64,000 bases of DNA from the NCBI GenBank assembly GCA_016800925.1, contig JABCPU010000017.1:337652-401651 (forward strand). The letters run 5' to 3'. The stretch is from Suillus spraguei (taxonomy: Eukaryota; Basidiomycota; Agaricomycetes; Boletales; Suillaceae). Both the position numbers and the translations under genes were made by a program. The notes beneath the pieces are model-generated. The model was given only the letters and a program-made list of their open reading frames with translations, had not been told where the DNA came from and searched no databases. Positions 47,364-59,891 of this stretch are shown in pieces. The stretch's first letter is position 1. Each line of letters opens with the position of its first letter.

Positions 47364-48860
47364 CCAATCATGCGAGATGCAGGATCCGTAGTTTGTTCAT
47401 CGCCACCAATGAGTTAAATCGGGCAAGGGGATGATAATTAATGAGGTATGAATTCACAGCCCGGATGCAAAGATGGAGTGTTCTCATAGATCTAGATAGT
47501 TATTGTCAAAAGAATGGGATGAGTGACAAGGGTGGTACAAAGAACGCATGAGACAAGACCAGCGCGTAGGACCAAAAATTACTTTTATGACTTGTATCTA
47601 AATTGAAAACTTGGATGCTGTAACATACCAAGTACAGTACCCTACGCCCAATAAGTGGTAATCTCGCCTATGCGGCATTCGCCGACCAGGCCCTCGAAGT
47701 TCTTGTAAACCCAGGGACAGACAAAAAGGAAGTCCGACTTACAGGGCTCATGTGGGAGTCGATACAGAGCCTTATCGTCAACAGTACTAACCACATGCTA
47801 CCTAGTAAGACCCAGAGCAAAGTTACGTGTGCTGTGCCACAAAAATAAGATTAAGTTGTGTTTGTCTGTCAGGTTGGAACATACCGAAAGAAATGAACTA
47901 TTGTTTTCTCATGATTAAGGCCAGCCGCGATGGCGTTCGGCGCCCTTAACCCCGCGTCGAACCGTGGGAGGTGCATAGAGGGTATCCATTGAGTAAGGCT
48001 TCTGAGAACGCAAAACGTAAAAGTTAAAGAATACTTACTTTGTCAATCGTCCTCGCAGAAAACTGTAGGTCGTACGGAATACTCTTGATCAGACAGTTTA
48101 AATCTGTGATGTGGGGACAAAGTGTACTCTGGCCCTTACACCAAGAACGTCCTAGTTCAGGGTGACACTCTGCACATTTGCATTAGCAGCGGCGACTACC
48201 AATCAGGGACTCGGAAACCCTGTCTATGACCATGGATGCAAATTAGAGGTCAATTGATTCAATGCATGCAACGTTGCAAGATCGGCGGAAGCTGATCTCA
48301 TCGTACCGGATCGGGTATCAGAAATCACTAACAAGTCTCTACTACGATAAAGACTGGCTGTACGATTCAGTCTATCGCGTAATAGAACTGCGGCATGCTG
48401 CCGTTCCTTTCTTAATTAAGTTTGCACCCGGCAGTAGGTCCAAGTTGACCGCCAAGGGCCGTCCACCAGGGTTGTCCACAACTGTCCCTTGAAACACCCC
48501 CTACTAGGTCACACACCAATATCAGTTGCCCAACAAACCCCAATATCCATTAAATTATGATGACTAGACGAACGACCTCCCGGGTTAAGTATAACCTCGC
48601 TACCCGTATTAAAAATCCAATCTTCACCTGAAGCGCTGGGCTGGGTGTACCAAAACAAAACCAACAAAAAAAGAAAAAAAAAAAAGAAACCACGGGGAAT
48701 GAAACAGATGCCCTGGTATGAATATAGGTATGCGATGTGTCTATATGCGATGCAATAACGTGATGAGAATGGACGATGAGGGTGTGTGCCGCTTTATGTT
48801 TGTAATGCAAGATCTAGTACGATAGTTCCCAGCAGAGGAAAATATAAAAGGAAGGAAAGT
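47364..48860. other. gene-free stretch
   Basis: No gene recognised. There is an A-rich tract at about 48655-48690. The right part should be 3' flank of the small gene at 48861-49377. Confidence 0.45.
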
Positions 48861-49377
48861 CTAGGCTGGCCACTTAGGCCGAAAATTTTGGTTTCTGATT
48901 GGATTCAATGATGAGATGAAATGTGGTAGAACATGTTGGAGACGGGTACTTACAGATTTCCGCATCATCAAAGGCGGAGATGAATTGGGCGAATTTGGGT
49001 TATGATGAGGCTAGAATCCGAAAAAAATAGGGCCAGTCAGCACAAATCCTCAAAGCAGTTAGTCTGGTATCACATACTGGGTTCATGTAAGCAGGGATGG
49101 GAGGAGGCGTCTGCGAGTGTGATGCGGCAGTCTTGGACAGGACATTTTTCAGCTGTAAGAGAATGAAAACGCGTTTAATGTCGAGTGGCGGGGTAGCGAG
49201 AAGCGAAGAAAGTACCTTGGCTTCACTCTCGGCCGCCCGTTGCGCGTACATGTTTGGATGTAGTGACACGCTGTCCATGCTTTTGGCTTGAGGTAATGAA
49301 GAGAGACCGCATGACAAGCTTGGAAGAGCGACGAGCTTTTCGGCACGGGAATTAGAATTAGATTGTTTTGTTGTCAT
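48861..49377 (-). CDS. small hypothetical protein, 101 residues
   Basis: I do not recognise this protein. Four exons (49377-49216, 49152-49078, 49010-48954, 48872-48861) are each a multiple of three, so all introns are phase 0; together they give 101 residues. The N-terminus reads MTTKQSNSNSRAEKLVALPS; later come NMYAQRAAESEAKLKNVLSK, a Pro/Ser/Asn-rich part and the ending LMMRKSWPA. The last exon encodes only WPA and a stop. No signal peptide or membrane segment. A short amphipathic helix around AQRAAESEAKLKNVLS could mediate binding. Evidence is splice logic only. Confidence 0.55.
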
Positions 49378-51158
49378 TGTGAAAGACGGAAGACTAGTCT
49401 AGGTGAAGTCTGAAGTGTGTAGGAGAGGTCGCAGCCTGAATGACCTTGAAATCGGAGGATGAGGAGAATATATAATGATTGAGGTTGAACTTATATAAAG
49501 TAACGCGTTAAGAGCCGGATTCATTTCCCGCGGGATGCCGCAAGTCACACAAACCTTGATCAGGGAAGGTCATCGAGGTTACTCTCATAAATTGTTCTCA
49601 TAGGGATGTGCAGGTACTAGATCTGCTTACGGTGCAGACGACCCTTATTCTCGGTCCTATTTCGTGCGCGGACATGGAAGAAACTCGACTGGTACATAAA
49701 CATCCAATTACGAACGATAAGCTCACTCTCACCATAAGATTTACTACCATTTTAGCAATACTTCGAATGCCTGCAGGCGCATCTTACCCATGTCTCCCGT
49801 CAAAAGCTTCGCTTAAAATTTGGGGGTCCTTTCTTAGTTATCATAGCCATACAATGCTCCTATACTCACCATTCAATATTCACCGTAATGATATCTCTCT
49901 TTCCATAGATTCATCTTAATTCATGCGCGGTCTCCTAGGAAATACCCAGATTACCTTCACCCAACACATGTCTTTCATTTTCTCACAAAACTTCCCTCAA
50001 TGAAAATGAATGCTCTGGTTGAACAAACTCAATGCATATGACGACGGTCCGTAAATATTAACCCGAAGTACATCCACTAATTGATCCAAGTTCAATAATA
50101 TCTTTTTTTTTCAATGTGAAAAAGACAACCAATCAGCTTATCATATAGCACGCTTTCGCCACTATGCGGCTGGACGAACTAGCTGTCCCATATGGCATCG
50201 GCCAAGTCCGTTCTTGGATTTCTTCTCTGGGCCTTGTCCAAGCGCTCCGTTCTTTCCCACCGCGGCACACCCACCCTCATTATCACAACAATACAACGGA
50301 CCCGGCCGCTCGGCGCAACAGAGAGTACGACATCTCATCAATACATGTCGTCATACTTCTCGTCCATGGTACAAGCATGGTCCTCCTCGATCGTTCCTTT
50401 ATTCTTAATGAACAGAAGCAAGACGCTTACCGACCTACTCACGATCAGGCGAAAACTTGAGCCCCCCTCACCGATTGCCACGATATCGCTTCACTCTTGT
50501 CAGCTCTATCACACGATTCCGACGGTGCTGCGAGGTCCAGGGGAATATACGGATGTCTCCCAGGTGACAAGATGCGAGATCAACGCAAAAAGTCGCGTCA
50601 CGGTTCCGAACGTGGGTGTGAGATTTAATGTGCGCGATGGTCTGCAGAGGTGGTCTCTAGACGGGTGCACTTTGTCACCTTTCTCCTCCGCAGGGATGGT
50701 AAACTCGTGTTTTGCTTTACGGCATCCAACAACATCCCATGCACGTGAATTGATTTCATAGATGCATGTATCAAATACCGTATTTCCACCGAGCGTTGAC
50801 GAAGCACGCCACGCCGCTCTCGCAACGTATGATGAACAACTTCTTTCCAGTAATTAAGATCGTGATGTTCATTTCACTCCCTCCTGAATACAACTTCTCG
50901 CACTGGCAGTGTGAGATACAAAATCCTCGTATCTCAGCCGCGCATCAAATAGAACGCTTCACGGAGTCGGAACGCTCAGGCGGTGGCCTGATATTCGAAA
51001 CGTTCACCTCTAACGCATGTACGCGTGATATCAGCTATCAGTAGGACATCCTCTATATTCACTTCTCCTCGGAGTATATTCACCCCCCATCACCACATTC
51101 CGTTGATGACGCTTATGAACGTAATACACAGCTATACATCAATTCAAACTATCCTAAT
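49378..51158. other. gene-free stretch with an unsupported open frame
   Basis: A 190-codon plus-strand frame at 50192-50761 has no domain, no splice context and an ordinary composition. The next frame (50766-51044) is equally featureless. Nothing else was recognised. The sequence right of 49377 should include the promoter of the small gene. Confidence 0.4.
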
Positions 51159-53749
51159 TTAGTCGACGGCTTGTACACCATCGTATGCAGGCAGGCGATT
51201 GCAAGCAGCTGGCCAGTCAATAGTGCCTTGTACCAGTTCCGTGAGAACTGTGATCACATCGTCGATGGGGCCGATGAGCTGGTCTGTCGTATCGCGTTCA
51301 CTACATGTAAAAATTAAAGTTAGTCAAACGCATCGCCAGAAAGAAGCCGACCGTCCGCCGCGGGCGCCACAGACGTACCGGAGAGTCATCGTCCGGTTCT
51401 GAACAGCTGTTTGTGGTCAAATTAGAGTTTGCAGGGTCGGCGAAGCTCGAGAAAGAATGCTCACAGGCAAAGTCTAGTGTGACACCAAATGGTGTCCCCA
51501 ATTCGTCGTTGCGGGCGTAGCGTTTGCCAATCGAGGTGTTGGAATCATCTACACGGGAGAAGATACCAGCTTTCCGTAATTTGGTGGCTGGAGTACGCAG
51601 TCAGCATCGAGGGTGCTTGTGCAAAAACTGTTTTGACGCACAAACTTCCTGGACCAGGGGATTGAATTCCTCCTTGGCGCTGAGAGGGACGATGAGAACT
51701 TTCGTGGGAGCGACTACGGGAGGTAGCGACAGGACCTTCGGACATCCTGGAGTAAGCGCCAGGTTGCCTGATGGAATGATTGACTAATTTACTTACCCCA
51801 CGTTCGACATCCTGTTCTCTGCACCAGAAACTATGTTCAAGCAAAGTATAAAGGATGCGACCGAAGCCGAATGACGGCTCTATGACATTTGGTGTGAATT
51901 CGCGAACTGTGATAGATTGCAAAAGGTTAAATCGGGCAAACCGATGACACAAAAGGTAAGCGCACTCGATTGCTTAAATGTCTTGCGTTCGATTGTCAAC
52001 AGATCGGACGTGATGGCGAACTCCTTCCCTTCGGCAGAAATTGTCGCTTGGCTGTACAAAGAGCCTTGGTGAATCTATATTGGCGAGGGATACAAGGAGA
52101 TACGAACCCTTGAGCAAGCTCACCCTTTAGCTTGGTGAGCTGGGATTCATTCATTTCATTGACGGCCTTTTGCAGGAGGCCAGCATCGCGCCCATAAGTC
52201 TTGCCAACGACCTTTTTGTTGAACTCAGGTACCTCCTTTTCGGTTATAATCGGATCCTTCAGCGCTTGTCTGACAACAAGCGGCTGACCAGTCCTCGCTG
52301 AGTGCACCGATAAATCATACGCAGCCCGATCAGCACAACCAACACATTCCGTCCAACCTGTCGCGTTCTCTATCTCCGCATCCCAGCAATCTGCAGCATA
52401 ATGTGCCATCTCATTTGCCATGTGTTGTCGGAACCGCAGACGTTTTGGGTTGATACCGATCTTAATAAGGAAAAGATGTATGCGGACAAGGAAGTAGCCA
52501 AGGGTCTCGTTTGCCACGATGCTCTTGTCTACAGCTTCGCCGATAGTCATCTGGGTAACTTGAGTGCTGCCACTGACTTGCACGTGTCGATCGAGGAGGC
52601 TGAGCACGGTATCACGCACTTCGCGGAACTTTTCATGGCTCTTATCCTCGGGATCGACAAAGTGCTCGATCTCACCCATGGTGAACTCTCGAACCCGAAG
52701 CAAGCCAGCGCGAGGAGAGATTTCGTTTCGGAACGAACGACCGATCTGAGCGGATGCGAAAGGTACACGGCCATTGTTAAATTCGAGAAGGCGAGAGAAG
52801 TTGAGAAAGTGGCCTTGAGCGGTTTCTGGCCGGAGGTACCTTGGACAACGTGTTCAGCATCCCTGATGAGTGGATAGAAAGTGGACTTACCCAGGATGTT
52901 GACCTGTGGGACCGATACTGCTGGCAAACATCAGATTAAACTGCTGAGGTTCGCCAACCTCGTTGTCAGTATCAGGGTTGCGAATGTCATATTTTCGGCA
53001 CAGCTCGCCGATCTCAGGTCCGGAATAGTTATCTAGCTGTATTAAAATTATGAAGAAGTATCAAACAAGAGATTAATGACGCGCCTGGGCAAGGATACTC
53101 TCAAACTCTTTCACAAGCTCATCTGAAAGCTGGACGACAACGGTTTTCGCTTTTTTCTTCCTCTTTTTGTCCTTTTCGTCATCTTTTGGTTGGGCAGCCA
53201 ACCCGCGAGCTTCCCGATCACCGGCAAGACGCGCTTCTAGGACATTTTTGACGAGATGATCTGCACGGAGGACATCACCAGTCTTGGTATCCTTGACCAT
53301 CCAATCTGCAAACCTAGCGACGTGGCCAGACGTTTCAAAGACGGGAGCAGGAGTCATGATGGTAGTGTCGAGTTCTAGCATGTGATCCTCAATGATGAAA
53401 TGCTTTCTCCATTCCGCCATGATATTGGCTTGTAAGGACGAGCCTGGTGGACCATAGTCATAGAGGCCGGCAACACCTGTGAAAGCAGGTCTATATCACT
53501 GTTGTAGATCACAATAATGACCCGTCGCTTACCGCCATAGATTTCAAAAGCTGGTGCATAGAAAAATCTGCGATTCAGCAAAGCATCCAGACGAGATTTG
53601 TCGAACGGATGGACCGATTTATTGACGACCGACATGTCGGAATGACTGTAACGTCTCGTTGATAGGGACAGATGAAGGTTTCGAGGAGTTTGAAGATATG
53701 TGCAAAGTGTCGTGGAGAAACCAATTGATCTGACTCGCATACCTGTCAC
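51159..53749 (-). CDS. GRS1: glycyl-tRNA synthetase (class II, eukaryotic type)
   Basis: Charges tRNA-Gly in the cytosol and probably also in mitochondria. Domains: N-terminal SVVNKSVHPFDKSRLDALLN, catalytic core with YDYGPPGSSLQANIMAEWRK and a Lys-rich insertion (KDDEKDKKRKKKAK). Then PETAQGHFLNFSRLLEF, motif 2 FRNEISPRAGLLRVREFTMG, GWTECVGCADRAAYDL and motif 3 EPSFGFGRI. The anticodon-binding domain includes IVPLSAKEEFNP and SNTSIGKRYARNDELGTPFG, and the end is YDGVQAVD at 51159. Several short introns. Two starts are possible. Met at 53749 adds 38 residues rich in Arg, Ser and Thr without acidic residues until near the end (RVRSIGFSTTLCTYLQ; STRRYS), a typical mitochondrial presequence. Met at 53635 (MSVVNKSV) gives the cytosolic form. 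Confidence 0.94.
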
Positions 53750-54292
53750 GTTGATCGCCGAGTCAGATAATCTGCCAGATCAGTCTCCACCAATCACCTG
53801 CGTCCAAGCTATACTGAGCAAGTTACTTGGTCCAATGAAATATCTAACGTTACGCTGACTCAGATGCCAATGGCTCTCTGTCAACACGGCAATGGTCATT
53901 TTGTTCACCAACAGGGCAACATTATGTTTATGCACACACTCTGGCTTGCCAATTAATTAATATACCTCCTCAAATGGTCTGAGTTGTCGTCCTGCAGGGA
54001 TCAAGAACTGGTTGCTGGCAGCATTTTCCACGCACTTCCAACGTGTTAACTCGATCTTTAGCGACAGCTTAATGGCACTCCCGACTTTACAGTACCCATC
54101 CGTTACCATTCCCACTGGTACTTAGTAAATGCAGTCGACCTGGATGTCAAGCTCCCAACGTACGGTAAGTAAATGTTCCTAAAAAGGCTAGTCAAGATCA
54201 CGCTAGCGAGGGACTCTCCGAGTCATTGGTTCTCTAATGGTCCTCCTCACTTTTTCTCACTCATCCCACTACTGGCGTAGTGACATATTCTC
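53750..54292. promoter_or_regulatory. divergent intergenic region GRS1 / bestrophin
   Basis: The two genes point away from each other, so this gap of about 540 bp should hold both promoters. No individual element was assigned. Confidence 0.45.
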
Positions 54293-56455
54293 ATGTCCTT
54301 CAATTTACAGGGTGCTCTAGTTTACAATCTAAATTCTCCGGACGCACTAGAACCGTCTGCCTGGTCCTCGTTTGGAAATGCGTTGTTGGCCACGGCGCTC
54401 TTCAGATGCTGGCACATCCTAATCTTCTTTGGTGCTTGGTCGACTGCTATTTGCGTGATCAGCCGCAACGTCTATAATTTAGCGTTTCAGCCAACTCTCA
54501 TCACCGTGTATGTCTCCTCTCTCATGAGAAGCCAGGGTTATCTACAGCTCTTGTCTAGATTTGGTACTGTCCTCGGCTTCGTCATTTCCTACAGGACTAC
54601 TGCCAGTTTCGAACGTTACAACGAGGGACGAAGGCTCTGGTCCCAGATTGTGCTTGGAAGCCGTACCTTTGCTCGCACCGTGTGGCTACACATACCAGGT
54701 ACACATTAGCCTCGTGGCTACCTTCGATGATGGTTGATCTCCCGCTTATAGATAACGCGTATCCGAGTGCTCAGGCACTCACAGACCAGCAGCAGGAGGA
54801 ATACAAGGCGAAAACCCTGATCGAGAAGAAATCCGCCGTGAACTTGCTCGAAGCATTCGCCGTCGCCGTCAAACATTATTTGCGTGACGAAGATGGCATC
54901 TACTATGAGGATCTGTATTACTTGGTTAGATTCCTTCCTACCCATAAATCGCCGACAATCCCTTCCGCCGTCGATCTCAATAGGATAACAAGTGATGACG
55001 TTCCTGCATCACCACGTTCAGGGCAGTTCCATGGATTAGGGCTCGCGAAGACAGCGCCGGCTCCGGGTCAACTTCCGCTTTCAACTACCGCACCTATATC
55101 ATCCATCCGGGTCGAGAGTTTTGCGACAGAAAAGACGATTCCCATCGACGGGCGTCCCCAGGAGAGTGTTAAATTGCCTATGGGCCCCGACATCAGGCTA
55201 GCCCCTGCTATGAACCCGCCCAAGTACTCGTTGCTCGATCTATTCCCATTTTCCATACTGGTCTGGATGCTGACTAAGGACGGGGTAAATAAGAACGGGG
55301 AAGCTGTGAAAGGAAGGAAGGCGGCGAGAAGGAGAGCTACGATGCGTAATCACCGAGGTCGACATTCGTATAACATTCCCCTGGAAATCTCGTTATATTT
55401 GGTTGGCATTTTTCCATAAAGATCTGTGTTTCAAATCTGAATTTAGTACCTTAGAGTTCTTACGTGGCTGCCCTGCAATCTCGCAAGGTCGTTGATGTAC
55501 CAACCACCAGTCCGTTCGTCGCTATCCCCAGTTTCTACGGACTTCTTACTATTGAATCCGCAGCTGTTCTAATGGCTACGATCACTCAACTTGTGGATGC
55601 TTTAACTGGACTAGAAAGGATCCTCACTACCCCAATTCCGTTTTCGTAAGCCCTGACATCATCGCTCTCGCGGGGAACTCATTTTAGCATAGATATTCCG
55701 TTCATTTGTGGGCGGTAACTGTTATATATTGTTTGGCTTTGGTACGGAGGATCTGTCTCATGGAGCGGCCATTGACGACCTCTATAAATGCAGCCGTGCC
55801 AGATCTGGTCAACGTTGAAATGGGTCACGATCCCCGCCACCGTCGTCGCGGTAAGTCCTGATAGGATCATTCCATCACAATCACACGTGCCCGGAGTCGC
55901 ATCTCCCTATCATTCAATGCTTATCTTGTAAAATAGAGTTTTATCTTCTTTGGCTTCCTCGTCGCTGGAGAGGAGATCGAAAGTGCGTGATGTAATTTCA
56001 TTGCATTATCCACTCACAGCGTGCCTTCCCAGATCCCTTTGGCAAGTCCTGTTCCATGATAACGGGGATGTCCGGCATACTAAATAACAACGCTCCTGAC
56101 CCACCCAGGCTATGACAAAAATGATCTGGTACGTGCTGTCCGGTCAATCGCTGCCTCGGACATGCTCGACTAATTTGATATTGACGAACTTTAAAAATTT
56201 CAGAACATGGATCACTTCGTGCACGACATAATACGTAAGATGCTTGCAGTCGTGCAGGACCGCCATTGACACCCCCATGTAGACAAGGAACTTCGTGCTA
56301 TCATGGCGATACATATCCCCGACCCTAGTGTGTGGGCGTTCTCCGAGGAGAATGACCTTTTTTTTGCGAGCTCGGACGCAGAAGAACGCGTGTCACCCTC
56401 TGAGTGGGTGCAACGGGGTATACCAAAGATGCGAGATGCGCTTAGACGGCAGTGA
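54293..56455 (+). CDS. bestrophin-family anion channel (UPF0187/PF01062)
   Basis: Membrane protein of the bestrophin/RFP-TM family, probably a chloride or other anion channel. The order is typical: membrane segments (CWHILIFFGAWSTAICVI; TLITV|FGTVLGFVISYRT), the conserved SFERYNEGRRLWSQIV, a cytosolic helical part (AFAVAVKHYLRDEDGIYYED), a variable Ser/Pro-rich loop, IPLEISLYLSSYVAAL, LTGLERILTTPIPFSYSVHL and FIFFGFLVAGEEIENPFGYD. It ends ALRRQ at 56455. At least nine introns; the one at 56043-56108 starts with GC (GCAAGT) and splits the Gly of NPFG. The N-terminus (Met at 54293) is less certain than the rest. Confidence 0.87.
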
Positions 56456-57248
56456 TCCGGACATCTCGGAGCTTGTGTAAGGGGGGCGCATATGCGCGCG
56501 TCCTGGACTCCGAACATTGGCTATTGCTTGCTTTTGTGCCCTTCTCTTTGCTGTGTTCAATGTTGTCAAGCTGTTCATAGATATTTATTGAACATTCCAC
56601 GTGGCGTAGTTCCTTTTCAGGCTTTGTCAATTGTTATTACTGCTGCTTCACGTCTGCTGTTATTCACTTTCTTATTCTACCGGTCTAGCGCCAGCGCCAC
56701 CATGCTGGATCGAGGCTTTTGTGCCATGTCGTGCGAACGAGAAGTTTTGCAGAGGTTTGAAGTGCTGTGATATAGTTCAAGCTATCCGAAATTCACAGAT
56801 GCGCTATCTAGCTTGATAGAATATTCCTTGCAGGAAGGATCTCATTAGTAATGCACTGAGCGCTCCGTCGATGCAGTGTCTCAAGACGGTTATGAATGTA
56901 ATTGATGTGATTCCTCCATTTATATAGATGGAACTATGTCTTATATCCAACTCGATCGCCGCCGCCGAGTCCAATCGCCTATCTTCGAGATAGCCATGTA
57001 TTGGGTTCAGGAACTTCCAGTTGCAAGATAACGCCTGTCAGGCCAAGCATATTAGAAGTGCACGGGGGAAGAGTGAGATATTTGTATTACATGCGAGAAA
57101 TCTAGTGCATGCATATGGGTCCTTCGAGATTCTACTTGTGATTGATTCAGGGCTTTTGGAAAGAGGCTGCCGCGTTAACTCAGAGTAAGTACTAGAACCC
57201 TAGATATGCCCAGGCCATCAATGAGGTCATTGCTGATTGGTGAAGCAC
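56456..57248. other. gene-free stretch
   Basis: 3' flank of the bestrophin gene and upstream of the initiator tRNA. Nothing else was recognised. Confidence 0.45.
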
Positions 57249-57320
57249 AGCAGCATGACGCAGTGGAAGCGTGCAGGGCTCATAACCCTGAGGTCACTGG
57301 ATCGAAACCAGTTGCTGCTA
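57249..57320 (+). tRNA. tRNA-iMet(CAT): initiator tRNA-Met(CAT)
   Basis: 72 nt, no intron. The acceptor stem AGCAGCA pairs with TGCTGCT, then discriminator A; the A1:T72 pair is typical of eukaryotic initiators. The anticodon loop is CTCATAA within GCAGGG...CCCTGA. The T-loop is ATCGAAA (A54 and A60) instead of TTCNANN, a hallmark of initiator tRNAs. It is distinct from the elongator gene at 30626-30729. Confidence 0.95.
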
Positions 57321-58101
57321 TGTGTACTTTTTTGAATTCAGAGATTTCAGAGTGTCCCATATCATATTCATATCGGGCATCGGCACACCCTGGAGTCTGG
57401 ACAAGCCTAATCACAAATGCGTACCCCGTCGATTTGCCCATCGACAACACTATCCCCTGGGATTGCCCATGAGGCACACCGCATCTTTTGCGGTATCCCT
57501 CAATTCGGAAGCGAGGAGCGTTGTTGTGGTTTATTAGCATCCAAAGCTGCTGATAAACAAGACACAACGCAATATTTCCCATAATTTAGTTCGGGAGTAG
57601 ACATTGTATGTTCACCGAACCCTTATTTTACATGGTTTCACCGTCTCGCACGAGTCGTGCACGTCCCGTCCTCCACCGCACGGTGAAATTATATAGCCTG
57701 GGCTTTAAATGATATGTCATACAAACTTAGGTCATTACGCAACAAAGTTCCGCGGTCGCTATTTTGGTGCGGGCCGAACTTGAAACTGCCGATTTGAGCC
57801 TGATATGACTTGTTAGCAGATTAACCCCATGATATAATTTAGATAGACTCAAGCATAGAGAGAGATGACTGATTAAGTTGCTTCAGTACTTTGTAGGGTC
57901 TGTTGGTGTCTTAGGCTATGTTGCGCAGTACTAAGCGCTCAATGGAACCTTTGGGGACAAAATTTGGGCGGACGTTGAAATTTCGTGGCACATATGCGAG
58001 AGGATCGAATGACTGCCAATTGCGCCAATCTGTGAATATCGTGTTCCCTTGTTTCTTTTCTGTTCTGTCATGAGCTTGTATCAGTTCTTGTAAATTCTAT
58101 T
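57321..58101. other. intergenic region
   Basis: Holds the 3' flank of the initiator tRNA and the promoter of the zinc-finger gene. No other feature was identified. Confidence 0.45.
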
Positions 58102-59891
58102 ATGTCTTGTATCTCGAATTCCAGCTCTCCATCACCAGCAATGTCACAACTTCAACTAGATTCCCCGAATTCCGTGAGTTAATCATCTTTCCATATCATG
58201 TCGTTTCCACGAGGAAAAACTCGCTCACACTATGCCACCAGAATGCTCGCTCAAACCTGAGTCTGCTTTCTCTCTCTGTTGCTGCAGCGAGTGCTTCGCC
58301 AATATCCATTCCCCAGTCTGCGGACATAGTTGTCCAACCATTACATGGTATGATGAATGTGGGATGTTATGCTGCAAAGTACTTACTAATCATTCCAGTA
58401 TCTGGGACCAACTTTGGTCCCAAGCATCGTCGCTTGTCATCAACTGGCAAGGCCAGAAGGAGACTGAGTGATGCGCGAGACGCAGCTACCCGACCTTCGT
58501 AAGTTCTCCATTTAGCTTCCCCATATCCTATAATTTTTCTCCCCACCTTATGTGTTATCACTGCTTTAATCTCAATACAAATTTGGTATCTAATAGGCCA
58601 GCGTCCCTGCAAAGTACAGCTTTATCCTCACTTGCTACCCTGTCTCTATCGTCTTCGCCTCCGAATAGTAATATCCATCACGGCACTTCCCTGAACGTGG
58701 TATCCCGAAGTGTCCTTGAAACACAAGGACCTGACCCCGTTAATGTGGTGCAGGCAGCCGATGCTGCACTACAAGGCGGGAACTTCGACGACAGTGAATT
58801 GTCGGCATCGCTTCCCACTCACAGCAGTCCGGGTACAAACACGAGGAGCGGAAAGAAACGCGGCACGATATTTACATGCGAGAGCTGTTCCAAGGTGACT
58901 TTCTTCGTGCCTTGAATTGTTCGAGTAGAAAGTGACCATGAGCCTTCAGGTCTACCGTCATCCCTCTTGTCTCATCAAACATCGCTGGGAACATACCCCC
59001 CAGTGGCGTGAAGCCTCTAAGTTTGTACTTAGCAAACATCAACAAGTCCAATTGTTGGAGGTCATTACCCCTAGTTCGACAGCTGACAATGTGCTAATCA
59101 AAATTTCCTAGGCTGCCGCCATATTGTCACATCTCTCACCCTCGTCTACAAACGGGACATCACTTCCCGAAGATCGCTCCCTTTGGCCTACCTTTCTCTC
59201 TGGCGGCATAGTCCCGCCTCCCGCTCCCGGGAGCGCACACGAAGTATCTGGCACTTCGTTTCCTGCGAAACCGATATCCAGCTCTGTTCCGGCAACCTCC
59301 GTCCTCACCAGCTCGGGTCTTGCAGGATCAACCGGGCCGCGCCTCCATGACTATTCTATCCCTCAAGCCACCGGCCCAGGTGGCATCACCCAGCTGCGTC
59401 CAGGCCTCCTAGGCGTACCTACCACCCCGAACTCGCGCGCACCAAGCTCCCCAGTGCCGGTACCCGCTGCTCCTACAGATGCTGACGCAAGGAACCTGTT
59501 AGCTCTCAGCTCCGTTAGCGTGCACTCAGAGTCTTGGGGTTCGCCGACCTCATCCTCATTTTACGGCGTTTCATCGATCCCATCCGCCTCTGCGTCCTTC
59601 TCGCGTTCGGGATGGTCCCACCCACGCTCCTCTGTGCGTTCGATGTCTGCCTCCTCTCATTCAAGCGACGACGGCGAGCTCGTTGAAGTTGATGATATCA
59701 TGTCTCCTAATATGCACATTCACGGGCGAGTGAGCGGCACGCGGTTCAGGTGGAAATCCGAGGAAGAGGATGGTGTATTGTCGTTCAGCGTGCCTGAGGA
59801 GGTTGAAGAGGAGGGCATTAGCCCGGGCATAGTGAAGAAGAAGTCCGAAGAACAATGGGACGGTATGGAAATGGACATGGAGATGGATTGA
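58102..59891 (+). CDS. C2H2 zinc-finger protein, probable transcription factor
   Basis: Exon 1 (MSCISNSSSPSPAMSQLQLD, start 58102) joins in phase to NARSNLSLLSLSVAAASASP (from 58242). Ser/Pro-rich exons, SGTNFGPKHRRLSSTGKARR and KKRGTIFTCESCSK then follow. The single zinc finger has the spacing C-X2-C-X12-H-X3-H, split by an intron after Lys, and continues WEHTPQWREASKFVLSKH. The long C-terminal half is low-complexity Ser/Pro/Gly with an acidic Met/Asp-rich end (GMEMDMEMD), which could be an activation region. One lone finger followed by the HTPQWREASKF block is a recurrent basidiomycete architecture. Target genes are unknown. Confidence 0.82.

Noticed and set aside
50192..50761. 190-codon plus-strand open frame
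   Set aside because: No domain, no splice context and no neighbour link; it also competes with equally long featureless frames. Kept only as part of a gene-free stretch.
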